Source of the DNA: Polytrichum commune
Taxonomy: Eukaryota > Streptophyta > Polytrichopsida > Polytrichales > Polytrichaceae
NCBI GenBank assembly: GCA_950295325.1
Contig: OX485808.1
Location: 5,396,501-5,460,500, forward strand
DNA length: 64,000 bases
Reading direction: 5' to 3'
The notes under the pieces were generated by a model that was not told the DNA's origin, did no database searches, and was given only the letters and a program-made list of their open reading frames with translations. The translations under genes and the position numbers were made by a program. Positions 1 to 8,670 of the stretch are shown one piece after another. The number at the start of each line of letters is the position of its first letter. Within the stretch, counting starts at the first letter, position 1.

Positions 1-1170
1 CCAACGGGTGATCATTCAATTGAACACCATTAAAATATGAGTTGGCGATGGTGTTAATTTTGTGGAATACCTTAGTCCACGTAGGTTTTTAAGTGGTATT
101 GAATTGCCGCTAATGAATAGCTGGTTAGAAGGCCGGGGCCGGGCGGCCAAGAGAGGCGCCGGCCCTCCTATGTCCCGCACCTAGGGGCAAGGACAACCAG
201 GAAGGCAATCTCCCTAGGGTGGCAGGTGTCAACACCACAAGCCTCGCGGGCAACCACCTTCACCAAGGAGGTGTCGACACTTGGCAGGGTGTTGGCCCAC
301 GAGGCTTCTGAGCCGTTGATGTGCCTGGCGCAATCTAATGGCCCGGATTCGAGGGTTTAGGGTGACCCCTTCCGCTCTCTCCTTCTCTCCCCTCCTTTTT
401 TTTTTTTTTTTTTTTTTTCTTCATCTCTTCCTCCGCGCCAAGCGCCGCTCTTGGAAACGCCGCCGCCACTTTCCATAGCACCGCGCCAAGCGCTTCCACT
501 CCCACCTGTTTATTTTGTCTTGGACGCGCCGCTTCCCGCTTCTTTCTCTTCATTTCTCTCCTCCTCTCTGATGCTTATCCTCCTTGGCTTTGATTCTATT
601 ATGTTTCTCACGCATTGAATGACTTCAGTTTGGTTTTGTTGTGTTGAAGTCCTTTCTTGTTGCAGAGTGCATGCAGTGAGTGACATCAGATTAGGGTGTG
701 ATAGAGAGGTAGTCTCCTCCTCTTTTCTGATTCTATTTTGTTTCTCTCTTCTTGTTGTAGAATGCACGCATTGAGTGACTTTAGGCAGGTTTTGTTGTAT
801 TGAACTCTTTTCTTGTTGTAGAGTGCATGCATTGAGTGACATCAGATTCGGGTGTGATAGAGAGGCAGAGTTCTTTCAAATTAGGCCTTAGCTTGCAAGA
901 ATCAGGGTGTTTGTGAGAGGGTTTTAGTGTGCTTGTGAGAATCACAGTTCATCTCAGGTGTTTCTGAGTGTAGATTTTTAGTGATATCATAGAGATTCTG
1001 GGTTCTGGTTCTAAAAATCAGATTTGAGAGCAGCTTGAAAGACTGTGATCAACAAGGCATACAATTTCACTTGACCTAATTTGCTTCATTTATTTAGGGT
1101 CCTGTTTCATATACAATGTATAAGCATTGTATATCTTGTCTAAACATTAAACATGTTATGGAAATTCAAC
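1..1170. other. Non-coding region upstream of the ParB-like gene
   Basis: I see no convincing gene here. The first 350 bases are moderately G+C-rich, followed by a long T run (about 392-418) and a C/T-rich stretch that generates poly-lysine and charged spurious reading frames on the minus strand. From about 600 the sequence becomes a direct repeat, listed separately. It could include the promoter or an upstream 5' untranslated exon of the gene starting at 1961, but no TATA box or start site stands out. Confidence 0.5.
611..872. repeat. Direct tandem repeat, two copies, about 157-base offset
   Basis: Two similar copies lie at about 611-715 and 767-872. Each begins with an ACGCATTGA-like string, passes through a TTTTGTTGT segment and CTTGTTGNAGAGTGCATGC, and ends with GAGTGACATCAGATT and GTGTGATAGAGAGG. 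The copies differ at a modest number of positions. No function is evident. Confidence 0.75.
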
Positions 1171-1602
1171 AGTTTTGGGAGACGACCCAAACCACAATTT
1201 AAAATCTAATAAAACATTGAAAATTGGCTTGAAAATTAAGTTAAAGTTTGGGTCGTTCGACCCAAACTCTTGCCTCATCATGTTTGGGTTGATCGACCCA
1301 AACAGTGCAGGGAGACGAAATAAACCACAATTTAAAATCTAATAGAACATTGAAAACTATCTTGAAAATTAAGTAAATGTTTGGGTCGAGCGACCCAAAC
1401 ATTGCAGCGTCATGTTTGGGTCGTTCGACCCAAACTATTGCCTCATCATGTTTGGGTCGATCGACCCAAACAGTGCAGGGAGACGAAGTAAACCACAATT
1501 TAAAATCTAATAGAACACCTAAAATTATCTAGAAAATTAAGTAAATGTTTGGGTCGAGCGACCCAAACATTGCAGCCTCATGTTTGGGTCGTTTGACCCA
1601 AA
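1171..1602. repeat. 168-base tandem array carrying palindrome A
   Basis: This is an array with an exact 168-base period. Palindrome A (GTTTGGGTCG-NN-CGACCCAAAC) starts at 1246, 1414 and 1582; a second position in the unit starts at 1282 and 1450; a third starts at 1379 and 1547. A degenerate copy lies at 1171-1192. Between palindromes a spacer beginning ACCACAATTTAAAATCTAAT recurs. The central dinucleotide varies (TT, AT, AG) while the arms stay nearly fixed. The array lies upstream of the ParB-like gene at 1961, possibly inside a 5' intron because a splice-acceptor-like TTACAG directly precedes its ATG. Confidence 0.9.
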
Positions 1603-1820
1603 TAAAGCATATACCCTCAATCCTAAACCCAACTCAAATGATGCCCAAATTAAAATCCTCCAAACATAAGGACTGGGTCTGGCGTCCCCAAACAGAAATT
1701 TATATTTAATGTTGCCAGAAATTGAAATTGGTGGACTCATAGATATAAGCATATACTATACTAATACAACAATACTCTCTAACGAGGACCTATCAAGAAC
1801 ACGCGCAACATGGGTTCAAG

Positions 1821-1933
1821 GTTTGGGTCGATCGACCCAAACCTTGAATTCATGATGTCAAATATAATAAATTTCTCTCAATCCTCCAAATGTTAAATGC
1901 ACTTTGCAATACTTTGGGTCGATCGACCGAAAC
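1821..1933. repeat. Two further palindrome A copies just before the gene
   Basis: A perfect copy with AT centre is at 1821-1842. A slightly degenerate copy at 1912-1933 has one mismatch in the right arm (GACCGAAAC in place of GACCCAAAC). The second copy ends 27 bases before the ATG at 1961. Confidence 0.85.
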
Positions 1934-1960
1934 TGACATTCTCGATTTCTTGAATTACAG

Positions 1961-3286
1961 ATGGCCCCTAAGAAAAGACCAGGTGAAAGGTGGTTCATGC
2001 TCACGCCAGACCACCTTTGGCAGGAGTATGAAACACCACAGGACGATTCATACATCCCAAAAGATGGCAACGTTCTGGCATGGTCCGTTCAGGTGGTGAA
2101 GGCCTCCATGTTCAAGCTGTTATTCGTGGTGAAGGTGGGGACCCACGAGCAGCACATCTGGGCAACGCTGACGGGATGGGAGGTGGCGTCCGTCCAAGCT
2201 CTCGGGGACTACGTCGACGTCATACTAGAGAATTCCGCCGTGCAGAACGTCCACATGTTCATGCACCAGTTCTCGGAGCCCTTCGACCCCCTGTACGCCA
2301 AGGAGACTTGCGTTGACCTTGAAACCATAAAACCGGAGGCCATATTCATAGATGGCAGTGTAACCAACACGAAGGTTGCGAGCAGGTTCACGAAGTTAAA
2401 ACAGGCTATCACGGTTCTCAACAAGGCGCTGCAAAACAAACCCAAGACGCAGCAGCCTGTGAGGCGGAAGGCAACGACAGAAGAAGGCACAGGGTCCTCA
2501 AGACCACAAACTGTGAGGAAACCGCGGGCGGTCCCTGCAGACTCGAGACGGACGAGCATTACAACAACGCCGGCTGACAGCGAGACGCCAACGCCATCAA
2601 CAAGCCGTCAGATGACCCCTTCCAAGAGGGGAAGAGAGTCATCAGGGATGACTGACGAGCCTGTTTCCCCGGAGCTCCGGATGCCGAAGCCTGGCCAAGA
2701 GGTGGATGCAGGCGAAATACAAAAAATAAACAACAACTTCGAGACAAAATGCCTGCACTACTTCTTCATGGGCAGGGACTTCAAATTCGAGGTCAACATT
2801 GCGCAGTGCCACCTTGCGCCACCAGAGAAGTGCGTCCGAGCCAAGGAGGACGCCTGCGTCGACTGGATGGTCGCTCAAATCTTGGGCGGGCAGTTCAAGG
2901 ACGACAGGCAGACAATTGTTGTCATGCCACAAGGGCTGAAAAGAATGCCGACGCCTGAGATGTGGCCGGCAATTTCCAAAGGAGACTTCTGGCTGATTGA
3001 CGGGCAACACAGTGTGGAGGCCTCGAAAAAAATCCAGCTGATGACCGAGTGGGACGACCCGAACAACCAGAAGGAGAAGCTAAAAGTTTGGAAGGCTTTG
3101 GTGGTTTGGTCGGACAACGAGACGGTCCTCAGCGACATCTCCAGGTTTTTCAACATGGGGAACAAAAAGAGGGCCTATCAGGCATCGTGGATCAGAAACA
3201 TCATGGCCTCGAGGGAGGTGTGGGAGTTTTATGGCAGGCCTCCCAAGGAAAGGGAGAATACTAAAGACAAGAACCCCAAATGGGAG
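1961..3286 (+). CDS. Exon 1: novel N-terminus plus ParB-like domain
   Basis: This is an open exon of 442 codons starting MAPKKRPGERWF, directly after an acceptor-like TTACAG, and ending KWE before GTGAGT. Residues 1-150 are an unfamiliar globular region. Residues about 160-235 are a basic, Ser/Thr/Pro-rich linker that looks disordered. Residues about 245-440 contain the ParB-like segment: GRDFKFEVN, then a region placed where ParB proteins list their key residues, then IVVMPQGLKR, FWLIDGQHSVEAS and an R-rich helical tail. DGQHSVEA corresponds to the GxHR-like motif of ParB/sulfiredoxin-fold proteins, with Ser where Arg is usual. The ParB assignment rests on motif pattern only. The same layout recurs in the second gene at 62.4-64 kb. 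Confidence 0.6.
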
Positions 3287-3720
3287 GTGAGTATGTTTGG
3301 GTCGATCGACCCAAACTCCTACATTGTTTTATTGTCTTCAACAGTTTCATAGTTTGGGTCGGTCGACCCAAACTCCTACATTGTTTTATTGTCTTCAACA
3401 GTTTCATAGTTTGGATCGGTCAACCCAAACTCCTACATTGTTTTATTGTCTTCAACAGTTTCATAGTTTGGGTCGGTCGACCCAAACTCTTCCATTGTTT
3501 TGTTGTCTTCACCAGGTTCATAGTTTGGGTCGATCGACCCAAACTCTTCCATTGTTTTGTTGTCTTCACCAGGTTCATAGTTTGTTTCGATCGACCCAAA
3601 CTCTTCCATTGTTTTGTTGTCTTCACCAGGTTCATAGTTTGTTTCGATCGACCCAAATTGCTGTTGCATTTGTTGTTCCATTATGTGTTGTCTAACATGT
3701 GCTAATGACTTCCTGTGCAG
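3287..3720 (+). repeat. Intron made largely of a 57-base minisatellite with palindrome A
   Basis: The intron runs from GTGAGT at 3287 to the CAG ending at 3720. Palindrome A starts at 3295, 3352, 3409, 3466, 3523, 3580 and 3637, a strict 57-base spacing over seven units. The spacer changes from an ATTGTTTTATTGTCTTCAAC type (first units) to an ATTGTTTTGTTGTCTTCACC type (last units). The last two units have a damaged left arm (TTTGTTTCG). Frames reading through this repeat give long but meaningless repetitive ORFs on both strands. Confidence 0.9.
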
Positions 3721-5051
3721 GACTTCAAATATCAAATGATCAATAAATTCTCCTCGATCGACAATGCTAGCCACAAGCAGAATAAGTTTAACGAGCTTAG
3801 AGGAGAAATCTATTTGATCACAGCGTCCGATTCCGTGTGGGCAAGATGGAAAAGTGTTTTCGAAAAACACGAGATGGGTGACCTCATCGACCCCGACACC
3901 GGCATGCTCTTCAACCAGACTGCGCGCTTCAAGCAAATGAAGCCTCTAGTGAGGGAGTTCTTCAGAGCGCTTCAAGGTCTCTTCGAAACAGAGATGGGAA
4001 AAGCGGCGTCCCACATCCTACACGTGGAGACGACGGCGAAGAGATGCTGGGTCCACCCTTAGATCGTCTTCACCAAACCCAAGATCTTTGTCCCTTCATG
4101 CTACACCATGAAGGAATGGACGGAGAACAAGAAGAAGAAGACGACCATCGTCCAGGAGCTGCACAAGCTGGTGCCCGAGAAGAAGCTCATCGTGGACAGA
4201 GAGGTCGACGAGGCGCACTGGAGGGCCTTCAAAGCCGAATATAAGTTTACCAGTGCGTCCATGGCGGCACTCATGAGGAAGACGGGAGACGACTTCCTGA
4301 GATCCAAGCTCGTGAAGGGAGGAAAAACCGGGCGCTTCCTGAACACTCAGTGCAGGCCTTCTCCAACTTCATAAAGGAGAAGAAGATTGTCAGTTTCGAA
4401 GGCGATGCGCAATTCAACATGGTCACCGTCGATCCTCTCAGGATCCAAGGTTGGCCGGGCTCTGAGTCCAGGAAGGCGATCAGGACTAAAGCCGGGGACC
4501 GCTTCCCCTTCGGAATGATAGACTTCAGGAACATCCCTGGAGCCTCATTCGAGGGGACTATGAGCACCCCTTTTTACGATCCTTTCTTGTCGAAGTTCGT
4601 AGACTACGCCAGCCCCAAATTTAGGGAGGTCGACGTCTGGCTCTGGATTGTCGAGGATAGGAGGGCAGAGCAGGTTAACGAGATCGTGCGCAAATTGCAG
4701 CCGGAGTATGCCGTCTCGAAATCTCACTACGTTGCTGCACCGGCGGAGGGGGCGTACAACACGTTGAAAGACAAGAAGACGAAGATCATCAACGTGTTGT
4801 GCTTGTAATTTGTGTACAAAGCTGATCTACTTAAGGTGCCCAACCATCCTATAGCCAGGATGGAAAAACTCTTCCAAGTCCAAGAAGGGTTGGGTACCAG
4901 CAGGAGCTTGTATGACGAGGCGAAGTACGCCAACTACCCTGCGGATGAGCTGCGCATGGAGTTCTACCTGCGGATGATGAGGACCCTCACGAAGAGAGGG
5001 GACTGCATCTTCAACGTTTTCGGGGGCTCCAAACCGGTTTTTGCAGCCATG
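3721..5051 (+). CDS. Exon 2: conserved DF-start region and first half of methyltransferase-like domain
   Basis: The exon starts with codons Asp-Phe immediately after GTGCAG and ends GCC ATG before GTAAGC. It holds a conserved block (WARWKSVFEKHEMGDLIDP) shared with the second family member at 63.8 kb. After an in-frame TAG (4060) the same frame continues as IVFTKPKIFVPSCYTMKEW. A frameshift near 4345 leads to the frame containing MIDFRNIPGASFEGTMSTPF and YDPFLSKFVDYASPKF, then an in-frame TAA (4806), then ELRMEFYLRMMRTLTKRGD and NVFGGSKPVFAAM. The order, catalytic-loop-like TPFYDP first and the FGGS motif I-like AdoMet loop later, is that of beta-class N4-cytosine/N6-adenine methyltransferases. 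The usual DPPY/SPPY tetrad is not preserved, so activity is doubtful. Confidence 0.5.
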
Positions 5052-5191
5052 GTAAGCAAAAAACCCTGAAGGCCCTATACGGACGGTTTGGGTCGAGCGA
5101 CCCAAACTAACTATTCTTATTTTGTTTTGGATGTCATTTTCCCTTATTTGTTCATTTGGTGATACTAATAGTATTGATTTTGATTGTCCAG
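5052..5191 (+). repeat. Short intron carrying one palindrome A copy
   Basis: This 140-base intron has GTAAGC donor and GTCCAG acceptor. A perfect palindrome A with AG centre lies at 5086-5107. The intron splits the motif-I-like region of the methyltransferase-like domain between FAAM and MSGLNIYSYVED. Confidence 0.8.
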
Positions 5192-6651
5192 ATGTCTGGG
5201 TTGAACATCTACTCCTATGTGGAGGATGCCGATGTTCAATTCTACAGTACCCAGAAGGCGCTGACCAAGAGAATGGACATCTTCGACTGGATACCCGGAT
5301 CCTACATCGAAGAGATCGCCGAGGGGGCGAGAATCCTTTGGATATGGCGAGGCGAATCAACCCGGGTGAATTCGCCATACGGGCCCCCGTTCAATTGCCA
5401 AAGCCGCTCATCGGGTTGCATGTGGGCAATCCGTCTATGGGAGCAGGTGGCGAGGTTGGGGAGGAGGGGGAGGAAGAGGAAGCAGAGAAAATGGAGGGGG
5501 AGGTGGAGGAAGGGGCAACAGGATTCACTCAAGAATCCGAGGCCCCTCAGCGGAAGAAGGCCATGCGGGCTGCCACGCCGCAGAGCAGGCTGGTGCCCGC
5601 GTTGACGGTGGACGACGTGAAGGACATGTACTCGAGGGACACAACGGCCACCTTCAGGGAGCGGAGAAGGCTGAAGGGGAAGAAGCTGTACGGCGACTAT
5701 GCGGTGGAGGAGATGATCGCAATAAGCTTTGAGGACGAGGACGACATGGAACTCGCCAAGAGGCTGAGGTCGGATCCTGCCTCCCCCAGAGCGTTCGCCG
5801 GGAATGTGAGGGTGAAACCGGAGGTCCTCACCGTGGAGGAGGCGAACGCAAAAATGCTCAGAGACGAGGAGTAGTGTGTGCGACTGCAGAGGGTTGCCGC
5901 CGAGGAACCCTCGGTCCGCAACGAAGTCGCGGAGTTGAGGGCTCTCCTGTTGGAGCAAGAGCGGCAAAGGGCGATGGCCCAACCTCCATCCCAAGCGGAG
6001 CTCATCACGCAAGTGATCCAGGGCATGCTGGCGCAGGGATTGGTGATGGCTCCCCCGAGTTCATTCCCTCACTTGCCCGCAGGCTTCCCTCCACAGGATA
6101 TCCGCCCGCGGCCGGTGTTGGAGCATTCCTTCAGCTTCGCGCATTTGCTGCAGCCGCACGCCCACCCTTACGTGCCTGTCCAGCAGGTGGACGACCCCAA
6201 CCTTTGGCGCGTCCCCGGAGCGTCTAGCTCGTTGGCACCCCCGCCGTTCCGGCCTCCCATCCTCTTGCCCCCACACCACCAGCGGGACGACCCCCACATG
6301 TTTGGGTCGTCCGACCCAAACATTGCCGACGTTGCAGCATCCCAGAGCGACCCGAGCCAAGCAGCAGGGTTTGGGTTGGCCGACCCAAACCCCGTCCCCG
6401 ATCAGACCCCGGTTGACGAGCCTATGCTAGATGTTGAAGGCCCGCAAGGGCCTGGTGATACCTCTACTCCTAACCCAGTCGATGAACCAATGCATGATGC
6501 GCATGCGGAGGTTGGGTTGGGACAAAGGCCTGACAGTCAGCCTTTGCAGGAGCAGGTTGCGGCTGACATCGTCGTCGGAGTCGGCGGTGACAGAGGTGGG
6601 GCAGCGCACGCGATGCCGGCATCAACGTCGTCAAGGCACGACCAAGGCGAG
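5192..6651 (+). CDS. Exon 3: end of methyltransferase-like domain, acidic coil, Pro-rich linker
   Basis: It starts MSGLNIYSYVEDADVQFYST, which fits the strand and acidic residue following motif I of an amino-methyltransferase. A frameshift near 5325 moves to a frame with an acidic run (EEGEEEEAEKMEGEVEEG), then a charged segment with DDVKDMYSRDTTATFRERRR. The in-frame TAG at 5872-5874 is followed without frame change by LQRVAAEEPSVRNEVAELRA and LLLEQERQR, a clear coiled coil that began before the stop. The last third is Pro/Gln/Ala-rich and low complexity and ends QGE before GTAATG. Two palindrome A copies lie inside the reading frame (6300-6321 and 6369-6390). Confidence 0.5.
6300..6390 (+). 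repeat. Palindrome A copies inside coding sequence
   Basis: Copies at 6300-6321 (centre TC) and 6369-6390 (left arm GGGTTG, centre GC) are read in frame as FGSSDPN and FGLADPN within a disordered Pro-rich linker. Both keep the frame open. This resembles the behaviour of bacterial palindromic elements that insert in ORFs, but here in a plant gene. Confidence 0.85.
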
Positions 6652-7152
6652 GTAATGCACTAACCCCACTCAGTTTGGGTCGGTCGACCCAAACTCCCTG
6701 GGTCTTTGACTTCTTGCCTTGGTCGTGTCCCCTAGCTAGGACGAACTTACGCGACCCCCCCCCCCCCGGCACTCGCGCCCTTCGTCACCCCCAGCGACCA
6801 TTCGTTCGTCCACCTACCCCGGCTTGCGACGAAGTCTTCATCAGGGCGGCGCGTCTCTTCAAAGTTTGTTAGATGTAGAACTAGGCTAGTTTGAACACAT
6901 CGTTCAACGCGGCTCCCCCCCAATCAAGATGTACATAGAGCATTGTATATAATACAATCACCATTTTTGACTCCTATATACTTGTATATTGTGTTTGAAT
7001 GTATTTTGTATGCTCTTGTATCCCTTGTTGCACCCCCTCCAAAATGAATCAAATGTTTTGTGTTTGCACGGAGAACACTCATTTCTTTAATGTTTCCTTT
7101 GGACATAGCATGACATAAGTCGCCCACCGTTTTCTCTCGATCGTATCCGCAG
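6652..7152 (+). other. Intron with one palindrome A copy
   Basis: This 501-base phase-0 intron has GTAATG donor and CCGCAG acceptor. Palindrome A with GT centre is at 6673-6694. A 10-base C run sits near 6757. The remainder is A+T-rich with no gene. Confidence 0.65.
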
Positions 7153-7965
7153 GGCTCGGAGCATAGCGTAGCGGCTCCCCGACGCTCTTCTCCAAGGAGC
7201 GGAGAGGGCAGCGCGGCGGCACCCCTGGTTTTACCCGCCCCGCCCCCACTACCGAAGAAACGATTCCTGGTGTTAGACCTGAACAGGGTCCTCGTCCAAT
7301 GCGTTCATTGCCCTAGGACCCCCACGGTGCCCTTTTGCAAGCCCGAGGACGCGAATTACGACGGGCCGCCCACGTTCATAAAGAGCAAGCTAGTTCACCT
7401 CCGCCCGTGGCTTCGGACCTTCCTCCAGATCGCCCAACAACGATGGTGGGTGGTCGTGTGGAGCTCCATGAAGGCCGAGAACACCAATGCCGTCGTGGAG
7501 TTCATCTTCAAGGGCATCGAGTCCCCGTGCATGGTCTTAGCACAGGAAGCCTGTAGAATATTGTACACACCGGACGGCAAAGTCATCAAAAAACCAAACA
7601 ACCCCGCTTCCCCCCAATATCTCAAGGTCTTGAAGCCCATTTTTTGGGACCAGCGTCCGTCCTTGATAGGCGTTCCCTACGACGTCCGTCCCACCCGCGA
7701 GAACACGCTCATGGTGGACGATAGCGCCGCCAAAAACATGTTGAACCCGACGGCCAACTTCATAGTTTGCCCTACGAGGACGGTCGAGAAGGTCCGGGAC
7801 CTATTTTTGTTAGACCTTAGTAAATACCTCCAGGTGCTCTGGGGAAGCGGACTACCCGTAAACAATTTTGTTAGGAATAATCCAATAGGCGAGAGATACT
7901 TGGATCCACGAGACCATTTGTACAGAGAGTTGTTCTCACACGTGAAATTTAACAAGCTCATTTGA
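7153..7965 (+). CDS. NIF/FCP1-like HAD phosphatase domain exon
   Basis: This is an uninterrupted reading frame from the acceptor at 7152 to the TGA at 7965. After a basic, Pro-rich lead (ending LPAPPPLPKKR) comes FLVLDLNRVLVQ, the nucleophile motif I. The first Asp is kept and the second is Asn, as in plant NIF-like proteins with DLNG. Then follow HLRPWLRTFL, WVVVWSS (motif II Ser), KPIFWDQ (probable motif III Lys), and LMVDDSAAKNMLNP (motif IV Asp pair). Plant relatives are small-CTD-phosphatase-like NIF proteins of the HAD superfamily that act on phosphoserine or remain uncharacterised. A GTGAAA donor at 7942 (phase 0) could splice to the next exon at 8103; otherwise the protein ends FNKLI at 7965. 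This is the best-preserved part of the gene. Confidence 0.75.
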   Translation, partial: GSEHSVAAPRRSSPRSGEGSAAAPLVLPAPPPLPKKRFLVLDLNRVLVQCVHCPRTPTVPFCKPEDANYDGPPTFIKSKLVHLRPWLRTFLQIAQQRWWVVVWSSMKAENTNAVVEFIFKGIESPCMVLAQEACRILYTPDGKVIKKPNNPASPQYLKVLKPIFWDQRPSLIGVPYDVRPTRENTLMVDDSAAKNMLNPTANFIVCPTRTVEKVRDLFLLDLSKYLQVLWGSGLPVNNFVRNNPIGERYLDPRDHLYRELFSHVKFNKLI

Positions 7966-8102
7966 GGCACTACGTGTGTTTGTATGTGTGTGTGTGTGCC
8001 CGCCCACTGTGTGTAATATATGCTTCATTTGTATCTTGATTTTCACGCGCTCTATCTCCCCCCTTTCCCTTGGGTTTTGTTTTGTTTCAATTTTGGCTCC
8101 AG

Positions 8103-8456
8103 CGTTTGGAGCCCTCGATTGACATCGTCAGCGAGTCAAACTTGGGGAGCTTCTTCTACGAGACCGTTTACGACGCCGCGTCCACCATTGACTACTCCAA
8201 GGAGCCTATTGACGCCGGCATCGTCGATAGCCCCCCACCCAAGCAAATCTTCCGGCGATCTGCGTCCCCGTCGCCGCTCAAGGGCATAGATCGCAAATGC
8301 GTCCGGACGTCCCCCTCTCGACCCGGCGGCCATATTACACCTCAACGGCGGCTACGGATGGACGCTCGGCCTGCGAAGAGTGGCACCCTTCCTATTCCTT
8401 TGCGGGACGCATTGCCCCTCCTCGCCAACTCCGACGGGAACGCCCCCGGTGACAAG
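8103..8456 (+). CDS. Probable downstream exon, disordered Pro/Ser/Arg-rich tail
   Basis: This is a phase-0 exon between GGCTCCAG and GTGAAC. It encodes RLEPSIDIVSESNLGSFFYE followed by an acidic then Ser/Pro/Arg-rich stretch including SPPPKQIFRRSASPSPLKG. No known domain is visible. Frame and splice signals fit a continuation of the NIF-containing gene. The intron that follows (8457-8586) starts with a C run and holds a degenerate palindrome A-like string near 8530-8553. Confidence 0.45.
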
Positions 8457-8586
8457 GTGAACCCCCCCCCCCCAAACATGGTTAACCGCGCATTACAATC
8501 ATCCCGCACTTAAAAAATGAACGTGTGACACGTTTGGGTCTTCCTCCCTAAACTAACACATGTGTTCTTGCATTGACGCGTTGCAG

Positions 8587-8670
8587 GTTGCTTCCACCCG
8601 TAAACCTATGCGGGCTAGTGCGTCCGTCGAGTTGGAGCGTTTCTACTCCATGACCAGAAATGCAAGATAG
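8587..8670 (+). CDS. Probable last exon of the ParB-like/NIF gene
   Basis: After TTGCAG at 8586 a phase-0 frame reads VASTRKPMRASASVELERFY and ends SMTRNAR followed by TAG at 8668-8670. It is short and has no domain. It is assigned by splice signal and phase only. Confidence 0.4.
   Translation, partial: VASTRKPMRASASVELERFYSMTRNAR

Larger units (their letters stand above)
1961..8670 (+). pseudogene. Multi-exon ParB-like / methyltransferase-like / NIF phosphatase-like gene, degenerate
   Basis: Inferred exons are 1961-3286, 3721-5051, 5192-6651, 7153-7941 (or to 7965), 8103-8456 and 8587-8670. Each junction has GT...AG and all introns are phase 0, which argues for one transcription unit of roughly 1,780 codons. 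Domains in order are a novel N-terminal region, a ParB-like domain, a beta-class amino-methyltransferase-like domain, an acidic and coiled region, a proline-rich linker, a HAD-type NIF phosphatase domain and a short tail. Visible lesions are in-frame TAG at 4060, a frameshift near 4345, in-frame TAA at 4806, a frameshift near 5325 and in-frame TAG at 5872. Reading frame and style continue smoothly across each lesion, so decay is recent, or some lesions are assembly errors. The exons are far more G+C-rich than the rest of the window. The alternative is two genes, one ending near 6660 and a NIF gene after it. I do not recognise a named gene. Confidence 0.6.

Noticed and set aside
335-842. Minus-strand ORFs near the left end
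   Set aside because: They are poly-lysine and repeat-derived, with no domain; the repeat at 611-872 explains their internal duplication.
1171-3658. CRISPR-like array of palindromic repeats
   Set aside because: Spacers are themselves repeated, the setting is spliced plant DNA, and there are no cas genes; it is a tandem palindrome array.
3280-3936. Long repetitive reading frames on both strands across the 57-base minisatellite (WVGRPKLLHCFIV and GRSTQTLPLF types)
   Set aside because: They are read-through of a 57-base (multiple of three) repeat in an intron bounded by good splice sites; open frames follow automatically.
4060-5874. Programmed readthrough or stop-codon reassignment to explain the in-frame stops
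   Set aside because: Both TAG and TAA are involved and frameshifts are also present; simple decay or sequence error explains all. The other genes use normal stops.
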